Source of the DNA: Alphaproteobacteria bacterium
GTDB lineage: Bacteria > Pseudomonadota > Alphaproteobacteria > Sphingomonadales > Sphingomonadaceae
Reading direction: 5' to 3'
Assembly: GCA_005883305.1 (NCBI GenBank)
Contig: VBAC01000001.1
Location: forward strand, 1,798,001 to 1,862,000
Length of the DNA stretch: 64,000 nucleotides
The notes under the pieces were generated by a model. The model made no database searches. It saw only the letters and a list, made by a program, of their open reading frames with translations, and was not told where the DNA came from. Below, piece after piece: positions 53,643-62,283 of this stretch. Made by a program: the position numbers and the translations under genes. Every line of letters starts with the position of its first letter. The stretch's first letter is position 1.

Positions 53643-55192
53643 GGGCAGGTTCCGGCGGTCGGCGTGTGCGCCAGCCCGCGCCCGGCGGCGGCTCCGGTCA
53701 GCGCGCCATCGTCGACCGCCAGCGCGCCGTTGACGAGCACCGTTCGAACGCCCGCCGCGAGCAGGGTCGGCTCCTCATAGGTCGATCGTGCCGCATAGGT
53801 TTCGGGGTCGAAGACGACGATGTCGGCAAAGGCGCCCGCCCGCAGCCGCCCGCGGTCAACGAGCCCGAACGTGTCGGCGGTCAGCGATGTGCTTCGCTCG
53901 ATGAACGCGCGCAGGCCGATCACGTGGAGCCTGCGCACATATTCCGCATATTTGCGCGCGAAGCTGCCGAACGCGCGCGGATGCCCGCCGGAGGCGTCCG
54001 AGCCGGTCATCACCCAGGGCCGGCGCATGAAGGCGGCGATATCCTCCTCGGTCTGGTTGAACGATGCGACGCTCGTATCGTCGACGCGGATCACGGCGAT
54101 CGCTGCGGCAACCGGATCGAGCCCGAGCGTCCGCGCCGCCTGGGAAAGCCGCTGCCCCCGATATTGGCCTTCGCTGATCAGCAGCGAGTCCGCGCCGCCC
54201 CGCCGGCGAAGATTTTCCGTCATGTCGGCGCGCAGGCGCTCCGCCACGCTGGAATCGTCGAAGCGGCGGAGCAGCGCCGGCCGGCCGCCGTCGTGCGCCC
54301 AGCGCGGCACCAGCGCGGCGGCGAGGCTCGTTCCCGACGCCGACCAAGGATATTGATCGGCGGTGACCCGCTGCCCGGCCGCCCGCGCCGCCTCGATCCG
54401 GGCGATGATCGCCGGGGCCTGGCCCTGGACGTCGACTCCGAGCGCCTTGATATGGGAGATGTGGACCGGCAGCCGTCCCTCGCGGCCGATGGTGATCGCC
54501 TCGTCCACCGCCGCCGCGAGCCCGATCGAATAGGAAGATTCGTCGCGCAGGTGACTGTCGTAAACGCCGCCCCGCACACCCGCTTCCTGCGCCAGCGCGG
54601 CCACTTCCCCGGTCGTCGCGAAGCTTTGCGGCGCGTAGAACAGGCCGGTCGAAAGGCCGAGCGCGCCCTGGCACATCCCCGCCGCGACCATCTGCCGCAT
54701 CCGCGCCAGCTCGTCGGCGGTGGGCGCCCGGTCCGCGTCGCCGATCACCGCGCGGCGGACCGTGCCGAAGCCCACATAGGCGGCATAGTTGATCCCCACG
54801 GGCCGGCCCTGGGCGCTGCCGAGCACTGCCGCGACGTCCAGATCGCCCCCGCCGTCATTGCCGATGAAGGCGGTCGTCACCCCCTGCATGAGGAAAGCGG
54901 GGACCAGCCGGGTCCGGGCGTCGGCATCGGCCAGCTGATCGCCGACATGGGTGTGGGGATCGATGAATCCGGGCGCGACGATCATGCCGTGCGCGTCGAT
55001 CACCCGCGCGGCCGAAAGGGATAGATGCGGGCCAACGGCGCGGACGCGCCCGCCGGAAATCGCGACGTCGCCGACGAAGGCTGCGTCCGATCCGGTATAA
55101 ATGGTGCCGCCGCGGATGATCAGATCGACATTCTCCGGCGGCGCGGCCGCGCCGAGGAGCGCCGTGGCGAATAGAAGCCCCAACAATTTCAT
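53639..55192 (-). CDS. N-acyl-D-amino-acid deacylase (D-aminoacylase family)
   Basis: 517 residues. Lipophilic leader MKLLGLLFATALLGAAAPP suggests export. The amidohydrolase core has H80-x-H82 in PGFIDPHTH, a metal-site region GGVYDSHLRDES, VHISHIKALG and the terminal-Asp motif MTGSDASGGHPRAFGS. The family frees D-amino acids from N-acyl forms or cleaves D-amino-acid-containing peptides. Start fixed by the ATGA overlap with dgcA (ATG 55192). It lies between the DgcA-like epimerase and the symporter genes, consistent with producing a free D-amino acid in the periplasm for uptake. Confidence 0.9.
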   Translation of the reverse strand: MKLLGLLFATALLGAAAPPENVDLIIRGGTIYTGSDAAFVGDVAISGGRVRAVGPHLSLSAARVIDAHGMIVAPGFIDPHTHVGDQLADADARTRLVPAFLMQGVTTAFIGNDGGGDLDVAAVLGSAQGRPVGINYAAYVGFGTVRRAVIGDADRAPTADELARMRQMVAAGMCQGALGLSTGLFYAPQSFATTGEVAALAQEAGVRGGVYDSHLRDESSYSIGLAAAVDEAITIGREGRLPVHISHIKALGVDVQGQAPAIIARIEAARAAGQRVTADQYPWSASGTSLAAALVPRWAHDGGRPALLRRFDDSSVAERLRADMTENLRRRGGADSLLISEGQYRGQRLSQAARTLGLDPVAAAIAVIRVDDTSVASFNQTEEDIAAFMRRPWVMTGSDASGGHPRAFGSFARKYAEYVRRLHVIGLRAFIERSTSLTADTFGLVDRGRLRAGAFADIVVFDPETYAARSTYEEPTLLAAGVRTVLVNGALAVDDGALTGAAAGRGLAHTPTAGTCP

Positions 55193-56181
55193 GTCCGCGA
55201 GCTCCCCCAAAATCCGGCTTCCGGCGGATGGATGAAGCCGCCGTCCATCCCGATGCCGCCGGGGCGATCCTCAAGGAGCCAGACGGGACCGTCAAGGTCG
55301 ACGAAATCCGACATCATCGCGAGATGCAGCGCCGGCGCGATCGACAGTGACGAGCTCACCATACAGCCGGTCATCAACCCGAGCCCCCGCGCCCGTGCGG
55401 CCTTCGCAAGCGCGAGCGCGGCGGTGAGCCCGCCGGCCTTGTCGAGCTTCACGTTCACTGCCTGGTAGCGTCGCGCGACGACCTCCAGATCGGCGGCGAC
55501 GTGGACGGATTCGTCGGCGCAGATCGGAACCGCCGGGGTGAAGCCTTCCAGCCAGTCGTCCGAACCGGCGGGCACCGGCTGCTCGATCAGGGCGACCCGC
55601 GTTTCGACGAGCACCGGCTGCATCCTGTCCAGCAACGCCCGGTCCCAGCTCTCATTGGGGTCGACGATCAGCTCCGCCCCCGGCGCCGCCGCCCGCACCG
55701 CGCGGATCTGCGCCTCGGGGTCGTTCGCGTCGACCTTGATCTTCAGCAGCGGCGCCTCCTCCAGCATCGCCGCCCGGGCCATAGCGCCGGGCGTGTCGAT
55801 CACCACCGTCATCGCGCTGGCCACGGGCCGCAGAGCCGGTCCGCCGATCATCGCCGCCACGTCGCGGCGCGAAAGCCTGGCCTCCAGATCCCACAGGGCG
55901 CAATCGATCGCGTTGCGCGCGGCCCCGGCGGGCAAAGCGTCGAGGAGCGCGGCGCGCCCTCCCCCCTGCTCGATCATCGGGCGGACCTCGTCGATCGCCG
56001 CCAGCGCGCCCTCGATCGTCTCGCCATAGCGCGGGTAGGGCACGGCCTCGCCGCGCCCGATCGCGCTGCCCTCGCCGATGGTCACCGTGACCACGTCGGC
56101 CGCCGTCTTCGTTCCGCGCGCAATGCGGAACGGACGGATCAGAGGGAAGCGATCGTGCTGGGCCTGGAGGGTACGGGACAT
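55189..56181 (-). CDS. dgcA: Enolase-superfamily epimerase, DgcA/L-Ala-D/L-Glu epimerase type
   Basis: 330 residues, muconate-lactonising subgroup. Catalytic Lys pair in LLKIKVD (K147/K149), metal ligands D174 (IVDPNESW), E200 (LIEQP) and D223 (CADESV), and the second lysine in KLDKAGG. The group includes dipeptide epimerases of cell-wall recycling and DgcA, the N-acetyl-D-glutamate racemase. Adjacency to a DUF1611 gene, as in the DgcN/DgcA pair, favours the latter. ATG 56181 gives a 43-base overlap with the upstream gene. Confidence 0.87.
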   Translation of the reverse strand: MSRTLQAQHDRFPLIRPFRIARGTKTAADVVTVTIGEGSAIGRGEAVPYPRYGETIEGALAAIDEVRPMIEQGGGRAALLDALPAGAARNAIDCALWDLEARLSRRDVAAMIGGPALRPVASAMTVVIDTPGAMARAAMLEEAPLLKIKVDANDPEAQIRAVRAAAPGAELIVDPNESWDRALLDRMQPVLVETRVALIEQPVPAGSDDWLEGFTPAVPICADESVHVAADLEVVARRYQAVNVKLDKAGGLTAALALAKAARARGLGLMTGCMVSSSLSIAPALHLAMMSDFVDLDGPVWLLEDRPGGIGMDGGFIHPPEAGFWGSSRT

Positions 56182-57170
56182 AGATATTCGATGATGGGAT
56201 CGACGCCGAAGGCGACCGGATCGGTACAGGGAAGGCCCATCTTGTCCGCGGACGATGCGCACAGCCGGCGGGCGGCTTCGGGTTCCATGCCGGAGGTGTT
56301 GAGGCAAATGCCTACCCCCCGCACGTCGCGGCTGGTCAGCCGCGCCGCGGCGAGGTTGGCCTCAAGGCAGTCCGCAAGATCCGGGACGGCGCGGCCGGGA
56401 ACGCCGCGAATATGGGCCCGGCCGGGCTCGTCGCACAGGACGAGGGCCTTTGGCTGAGCACCGTGGAGGAGCCCCAGAGACACGCCGGCGAAAGAAGGGT
56501 GGAAGAGAGAGCCCTGCCCCTCGATCAGATCCCATCCGTTGTCGCCGCGCGCGGGTACCAGCTGCTCGATCGCGCCGGAAATGAAGTCCGCCACGACGGC
56601 ATCGACCGCCACGCCCTGGCCGGCGATCAGGATCCCGGTCTGCCCCGTCGCCCTGAAATCCGCTCTTACGCCGCGTGCGCGCAGCGCTCGGGTCAGCGCG
56701 ATCGTCGTCACCATCTTGCCGACCGAGCAATCCGTTCCGACGGTCAGAAGGCGGTTGCCGAGCCGCTCATGACCCTTGCCGACTGTCAGGCCCGAAGGCG
56801 GATCGCGAACGTCGAACAGCCGCAGATTCCGCTCCTGCGCGAGCGCGGCGAGAGACGGCACGTCGCGCAACCGCTGGTGCAGGCCCGACGCCACGTTCAG
56901 TCCGGCGTTCAGCGCCGCCGCCGCATCGGCGACGAGATCGGCCCCGAGCTCGCCGCCGGCCCCCGCTATGCCGAGGACCAGTGTTCTCGCCCCCGCGGCG
57001 ACGGCCTCCTCCATGCCCATCCGCGGCAGATCCAGAGTCAGCGGGCAATCGTCGTGGCGAAACTCACCGACGCAATCCTCGCCGCGAAACATCGCCACGC
57101 CCCGCGACGTCTTGATCGCGAGCGGATCGCTGGTGTGCCCCAGATAGAGAAGGTATGGCGCCGGGATCAT
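56139..57170 (-). CDS. dgcN: DUF1611 protein, DgcN-like (D-glutamate N-acetyltransferase)
   Basis: 343 residues. Family N-terminus YLLYLGHTSDPLAIKTSRG, then a DgcN/MurNAc-like middle and a P-loop-like GTDCSVGKM (145-153) followed by FRATGQTGILIAG and DLIEGQGSLFHPSFAGVSLG. DgcN was shown in marine bacteria to acetylate D-glutamate, which DgcA then racemises. Start placed at ATG 57170 where family members begin; GTG 57191 is an alternative. The function here is by homology and context, not demonstrated. Confidence 0.85.
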   Translation of the reverse strand: MIPAPYLLYLGHTSDPLAIKTSRGVAMFRGEDCVGEFRHDDCPLTLDLPRMGMEEAVAAGARTLVLGIAGAGGELGADLVADAAAALNAGLNVASGLHQRLRDVPSLAALAQERNLRLFDVRDPPSGLTVGKGHERLGNRLLTVGTDCSVGKMVTTIALTRALRARGVRADFRATGQTGILIAGQGVAVDAVVADFISGAIEQLVPARGDNGWDLIEGQGSLFHPSFAGVSLGLLHGAQPKALVLCDEPGRAHIRGVPGRAVPDLADCLEANLAAARLTSRDVRGVGICLNTSGMEPEAARRLCASSADKMGLPCTDPVAFGVDPIIEYLCPVPSRPSTIASL

Positions 57171-57238
57171 CGCCCCAAGGCTAGCCCGCACCCCCGGCGT
57201 CCGCGCATATCCATGCGGCGGCGCGCCATAGCCGCGCG

Positions 57239-58123
57239 CTATGGAATATCCAGGACCTGCTTGAGCGTCTTGAGGAACTCGGTCGCCAGCGCGCCGAGCG
57301 GCCGATTGTTCAGGAACATGGCGTGAATGTCGAAGGTGATCCGCGGCTTCAGCGGCCGCATTGCGAGGCCGGGCGCGAGGCAGGCCTGGGCCGTGAAGCT
57401 GTCGATCACCGTCATTCCCACGCCGTGGCGGACCAGGGCGCCGGCGATGTAGAAGGTGCGCGCGGAGATCACGTCGTCCAGTTCGATGTTCAGCCGCTCC
57501 AGCTCCTCGGTGAAGAGCCGCCCCGTCGGTCCGCTCGCGGCGAGGCTGATGAAGCGCTTGCCCTGGAGCCTGGTCAGCTCGATGCAGGGCGGGGCATCCG
57601 GCATGTCCTCCTCACGATAGAGCACCACGAGCTCGCCTTCGCCGACCCAGCGCTGGGCGATCGGGGCTGCCGGCGGCACCTGATAGGCGATCGCGATGTC
57701 CGTCTCGCGTTCGTGGAGCTTTCGCAGCAGATCGTCGTGGTGGACGGTCTGCAGATCGAACTTCACATTCTCATGCGTCCGCAGAAAACGCGCGACGGCG
57801 GTGGGAATGGCGTCGAGCGCGAGCGACGGAAGCGCAGAGATGCGCAAGGTTCCGCCGGCCCCGCGGCGAAGGTTCCGACCTGCCTCGCGCAGCGCGTGGA
57901 CCCGGTCCTGGATCTCGCGGACCTCGACGAACAGCAAATGCGCGTCCTGGGTCGGCACCAGCCCGCCATTGGTGCGCTGGAAGAGCTGGAATCCGAGCAG
58001 GCTCTCCGCGTGGCGAAGCATCTTCGACACCGACGGCTGCGACACGTTGAGCGCGCGCGCGGCCGCGCTTACGGAACCGTTGACGTAGACGGCGTGGAAA
58101 ATCTCGATGTGGCGCAGATTCAT
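57239..58123 (-). CDS. LysR-family transcriptional regulator (DgcR-like position)
   Basis: 294 residues. N-terminal winged HTH (LRHIEIFHAVYVNGSVSAAA, LNVSQPSVSKMLRHAE) and a LysR effector domain. It is the first of the minus-strand series, 68 bases upstream of the dgcN-like gene, and the DgcN/DgcA pair elsewhere is controlled by a LysR regulator (DgcR), so it is its likely activator. It is also divergent from the efflux operon (273-base gap); control of that operon cannot be excluded. Confidence 0.9.
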   Translation of the reverse strand: MNLRHIEIFHAVYVNGSVSAAARALNVSQPSVSKMLRHAESLLGFQLFQRTNGGLVPTQDAHLLFVEVREIQDRVHALREAGRNLRRGAGGTLRISALPSLALDAIPTAVARFLRTHENVKFDLQTVHHDDLLRKLHERETDIAIAYQVPPAAPIAQRWVGEGELVVLYREEDMPDAPPCIELTRLQGKRFISLAASGPTGRLFTEELERLNIELDDVISARTFYIAGALVRHGVGMTVIDSFTAQACLAPGLAMRPLKPRITFDIHAMFLNNRPLGALATEFLKTLKQVLDIP

Positions 58124-58396
58124 TCAGGCAGATGTCCCCCCCAATCCATCGCAAACTCCTCACGCCGACGGTGATCGCCATTGCCGCCCCCGCCACCGTC
58201 GCGCAGCTGACGTCCGCGTTCGAGTCTAAAGCGTCCGCGCGCTTACACAACCTATCGCCTACGCGCGCGATCTAATCACCCCTCCGGGGCCTGAGCGCCT
58301 CGGACTAGGGAGTTGCGCATAGCCGTTTAGGGATTCGCCCCAATGACGTTGCCCGGCGCCGCTCGATAGATTCGCCCCTGATCAGCGGAGGGCGGC

Positions 58397-59539
58397 ATGA
58401 AGTTCGAGCGCATCAAGGGCGGCGAAGCCGTCGCGGGATCAGGCCGCCGTCGCATGATCATCGTCATCGCGGCCGTCGTCGTCATTGGCGCCCTGGCCTG
58501 GTGGTTACTCTCGGGATCGAGCCTTCCGGCCGGCTTCGCCTCCGGCAACGGCCGGCTCGAAGCGAACGAAGTCTATATCGCCGCCAAATATCCGGGGCGG
58601 ATCCGCGAGGTGCTCGTCAACGAAGGCGACATCGTCCAGCGCGGCCAGGTCGTCGCGCGGATGGACGTCGACGAGCTCGAGGCGCGGCTTCGCCAGGCCG
58701 AGGCGCAGGTTCGCGAGGCCGAGGACGCGCAGCGCATCGCCTATGCCGAAGTTGCCGCCCGCGGCTCCCAGGTCGGCGCGCGCCGGGCGGAGGTGAGCGC
58801 TCGCCTGGCCGAAGCCAATTTCGCCGGCCAGCAGCACAGGCGCTCGCAGAACCTGGTGCCTTCCGGCGCGGTCAGCCAGCAGGAAGCCGAGACCGACAAC
58901 GCCCGCATGCTTTCGACCCGCGCCACGGCGGCGGGCACCCGAGCCCAGATGGCCGCCGCTCAGAACGATCTGGTCGGCGCCCAGGCGCAGGCGATCCGTG
59001 CCCAGTCGACGATCGCCGCCGCGCGCGCCGAGGCCGATCGAATCCGCGCCCAGATCCGCGACTCCGTGCTCGTCGCGCCGATGCGCGGCCGGGTGGAGAA
59101 CCGTCTCGCCGAGGTCGGCGAGGTGCTCGCCGCCGGCGGCCGGGTCTTCTCGATCGTCGATCTTCGCGACGTCTATATGTACGTCTTCCTGCCCGAGGAG
59201 GTGACCGGGCGGATCGCCAACGGCTCCGAGGCTCGGATCGTGCTCGACGCGGCGCCGCAATACCCCATCCGCGCCTTCGTCTCCTTCATCTCGCCGACTG
59301 CGCAATTCACGCCCAAGGCGGTCGAGACCGAAGAGGAGCGGCACAACCTCACCTTCCGCGTGAAGCTCCAGATCCCGCGCGACCGGCTCGCCCAATATGA
59401 GCAGCTCGTGCGCGTCGGCGCGCCGGCGATGGGCTATGTCCGCTTCGACAACAGCGCCCAGTGGCCGGCAAACCTCCAGCCGCCGGCCCGCATTCCGCCG
59501 AACCTCTTCGCACCCGCCGGTCGCCAAGGCGGACGATGA
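58397..59539 (+). CDS. HlyD-family periplasmic adaptor
   Basis: 380 residues. One N-terminal membrane helix (about 20-42), biotinyl-lipoyl half-motifs (ANEVYIAAKYPGRIREVLVNEGD and DSVLVAPMRGRVEN), a long Ala/Gln/Arg-rich coiled-coil hairpin (about 95-220) and beta-barrel domain. It resembles the YhiI/YbhG group that works with RbbA-type ABC exporters. GGAGGG precedes the start; its stop overlaps the ABC gene (ATGA). Confidence 0.9.
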   Translation: MKFERIKGGEAVAGSGRRRMIIVIAAVVVIGALAWWLLSGSSLPAGFASGNGRLEANEVYIAAKYPGRIREVLVNEGDIVQRGQVVARMDVDELEARLRQAEAQVREAEDAQRIAYAEVAARGSQVGARRAEVSARLAEANFAGQQHRRSQNLVPSGAVSQQEAETDNARMLSTRATAAGTRAQMAAAQNDLVGAQAQAIRAQSTIAAARAEADRIRAQIRDSVLVAPMRGRVENRLAEVGEVLAAGGRVFSIVDLRDVYMYVFLPEEVTGRIANGSEARIVLDAAPQYPIRAFVSFISPTAQFTPKAVETEEERHNLTFRVKLQIPRDRLAQYEQLVRVGAPAMGYVRFDNSAQWPANLQPPARIPPNLFAPAGRQGGR

Positions 59540-62283
59540 TGGCGTTCGCCGCAGATGAATTCTGCGCGAGCGTCCGAAACATCACCCAGGTCTATGGTGA
59601 GACGGTAGCGCTCGACGACATCAGCCTGGACATTCCGGGCGGCAAGATGATCGGGATGATCGGGCCGGACGGGGTGGGCAAGTCCACGCTGCTCGGAATC
59701 CTCGCCGGCGTGCGCAAGCTGCAAAGCGGCGAGGCGACCTCGCTCGGCGGCAATATCGACGACCCCAAGTTCCGCACGGCGGTCGCTGCGCGCATCGCCT
59801 ATTTGCCGCAGGGGCTCGGCAAGAATCTCTATCCGACACTTTCGATCTTCGAGAATGTCGATTTCTTCGGCAGGCTGTTCGGCCAATCGAAGGCGGAGCG
59901 CGAATACCGGATCGACGACCTCCTCACCAGCACCGATCTCCAGCCCTTCCGCGACCGGCCGGCGGGCAAGCTTTCGGGGGGCATGAAACAGAAGCTCGGC
60001 TTGTGCTGCTCGCTGATCCACGATCCCGATCTGCTCATCCTCGACGAGCCGACCACCGGCGTCGATCCGCTCGCCCGGCGCCAGTTCTGGGACCTGATCG
60101 ACCGAATCCGCGAGCGCCGCCCGCAGATGAGCGTGATCGTCGCCACTGCTTACATGGACGAGGCCGAGCGGTTCGACTGGCTGGTGGCGATGAACGCCGG
60201 CAAGGTGCTCGACACCGGCAAGCCCGCCGAGATGCGCGAGAAGACCGATTCGGAGACGCTCGAGCAGGCGTTCATCAAGCTTTTGCCGCCGGAGGCGCGC
60301 GAGGGCCATCACGAGCCGGTCATCGGTCCGTTCAAGGCCTCCGGCGGGCCGCCGGCGATCGAGGCCCACGGGCTGACCCAGAAGTTCGGCGCCTTCACCG
60401 CCGTCGACCATGTCGAGTTCAAGATCGAGCGCGGCGAGATCTTCGGATTCTTAGGCTCCAACGGCTGCGGCAAGACGACGACGATGAAGATGCTGACCGG
60501 CCTGCTGCCGCCGACCGAGGGCACGGCTCTCCTGTTCGGCCAGGCGGTCAAAGGCGGCGACATCGAGACCCGCCGCCGGGTCGGCTTCATGAGCCAAGCC
60601 TTCTCGCTCTACACCGAGCTCACCGTTCGGCAGAACCTGATCCTGCACGCCCGCCTGTTCGATCTCACCCCCGAAGCAGGCGAGAAGCGGGTCGAGGAGC
60701 TGATCACCAAGTTCCAGCTGGAGACGGTCGCCGACACGCTCGCCGAGGCCATTCCGCTCGGCATCCGCCAGCGCCTGTCGCTCGCCGTCGCCGTGCTGCA
60801 CGAGCCGGAGGTGCTGATCCTCGACGAGCCGACCTCGGGCGTCGATCCGGTCGCTCGGGACGGCTTCTGGGAGTTGATGATCAACCTGTCGCGCGAGGAG
60901 GGGGTGACGATCTTCCTCTCCACCCACTTCATGAACGAGGCGGCGCGCTGCGACCGGATGTCGATGATGCACCGCGGCAAGGTCCTCGCCCAGGGGCCGC
61001 CGGCGGAGCTGGTCAAGGCGCGCGGGGCGCCGAACCTGGAGGCCGCGTTCATCGGCTATCTGGAGGACGAGCTCGCCAAGGACGCCCCGCCGGTGCTCGA
61101 AGCGGTCGAGCCGCCGCCGGCAGCCGAGGTCGAATCCCACGCCGGCGACAAGGCCGGCAAGTTCAGCTTCAGCCGCGTCTGGGCCTTCGCCCGGCGCGAG
61201 GCGATCGAGCTTCGGCACGATTCGGTGCGGCTCGCCTTCGCCGTGTTCGGGCCGCTGTTGCTGATGGTCGTGTTCGGCTACGGCATCTCGCTCGACGTCC
61301 AGCACCTGACCTACGCCGTGCTCGACTACGACAACTCCGCCGCGAGCCGCACCTATGCCGACGCCTATCGCGGCTCGATCTATTATGACGAGCACGATCC
61401 GGTGACCAACGATGCCGAGCTCGACCGGCGCCTCAGAAACGGCGAGCTGCGCTTCGTGCTCGAGATCCCGAACGGCTTCGAGCGCGAGCTTCGCCAGGGG
61501 CGCCAGCCCGAAATCGCCTCCTATTTCGACGCCGCCGTGCCCTTCCGGGCGGAGACGGCGCGCGGCTATGTCGAAGGCACGCACGGCGCCTACGAGGCGC
61601 AGCTTCGCCGGACCAACGGGCTCGCGCCGCCCCGCCAGGCGATCGTCATGCAGCCCCGCGCTCTCTACAACCAGTCGTTCGAGAGCGTTTACGCGATGGT
61701 CCCGGGCGACATCATGCTTCTGCTGATGCTGATCCCCTCGATGCTCACCGCGCTCAGCGTCGTGCGCGAGAAGGAGCTGGGATCGATCGCCAATTTCTAC
61801 GCGGCGCCGGCGACCCGGTCGGAATTCCTGCTCGGCAAGCAGCTCCCCTACATCACCGTCGCACTGATCCAGTTCGTCACGCTCGTCGCGCTCGCCGTCT
61901 TCCTGTTCGGCGTGCCGGTCAAGGGCAGCCTTCTCGCGCTCGCCGTCGGAGGCCTGATCTACGTCCTCGCGAGCACCGGCTTCGGCCTGCTGATCTCGGT
62001 CTTCGCCAGCACCCAGACCGCGGCGATCTTCGCCGCGGCGATCATCACCATCCTGCCCGCGGTGCAATTCTCGGGCATGTTCGTGCCCACCTCGTCGCTC
62101 TCCGGCGGCGCCTGGTTCGCCTCGCAGATCTTCCCCAGCACCTATTTCCAGGCGGTCGCCGTCGGCACCTTCACCAAGGATCTCGGCTTCGCCGCGGTCT
62201 GGCCGAACCTGCTCGGCCTGGCGATCATCGCCGCGATCTACTTCACCGTCTCCGCCGCTCTCCTCAAGAAGCAGGAGAAGTAG
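59536..62283 (+). CDS. Fused ABC exporter: two ATPase domains plus ABC-2 permease (RbbA-like)
   Basis: 915 residues. First ATPase: Walker A GPDGVGKST (43-51), signature LSGGMKQ, Walker B LLILDEPTTGVD. Second ATPase: Walker A GSNGCGKTT (307-315), Walker B VLILDEPTSGVD, but the signature is PLGIRQR instead of LSGG, as usual in RbbA/YhiH-like proteins. From about 555 on, an ABC-2 permease with a large periplasmic loop and five or six helices (GDIMLLLMLIPSMLTALSVV). Works with the HlyD, YhhJ-like and NodT-type neighbours; substrate unknown. Confidence 0.92.
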   Translation: MMAFAADEFCASVRNITQVYGETVALDDISLDIPGGKMIGMIGPDGVGKSTLLGILAGVRKLQSGEATSLGGNIDDPKFRTAVAARIAYLPQGLGKNLYPTLSIFENVDFFGRLFGQSKAEREYRIDDLLTSTDLQPFRDRPAGKLSGGMKQKLGLCCSLIHDPDLLILDEPTTGVDPLARRQFWDLIDRIRERRPQMSVIVATAYMDEAERFDWLVAMNAGKVLDTGKPAEMREKTDSETLEQAFIKLLPPEAREGHHEPVIGPFKASGGPPAIEAHGLTQKFGAFTAVDHVEFKIERGEIFGFLGSNGCGKTTTMKMLTGLLPPTEGTALLFGQAVKGGDIETRRRVGFMSQAFSLYTELTVRQNLILHARLFDLTPEAGEKRVEELITKFQLETVADTLAEAIPLGIRQRLSLAVAVLHEPEVLILDEPTSGVDPVARDGFWELMINLSREEGVTIFLSTHFMNEAARCDRMSMMHRGKVLAQGPPAELVKARGAPNLEAAFIGYLEDELAKDAPPVLEAVEPPPAAEVESHAGDKAGKFSFSRVWAFARREAIELRHDSVRLAFAVFGPLLLMVVFGYGISLDVQHLTYAVLDYDNSAASRTYADAYRGSIYYDEHDPVTNDAELDRRLRNGELRFVLEIPNGFERELRQGRQPEIASYFDAAVPFRAETARGYVEGTHGAYEAQLRRTNGLAPPRQAIVMQPRALYNQSFESVYAMVPGDIMLLLMLIPSMLTALSVVREKELGSIANFYAAPATRSEFLLGKQLPYITVALIQFVTLVALAVFLFGVPVKGSLLALAVGGLIYVLASTGFGLLISVFASTQTAAIFAAAIITILPAVQFSGMFVPTSSLSGGAWFASQIFPSTYFQAVAVGTFTKDLGFAAVWPNLLGLAIIAAIYFTVSAALLKKQEK

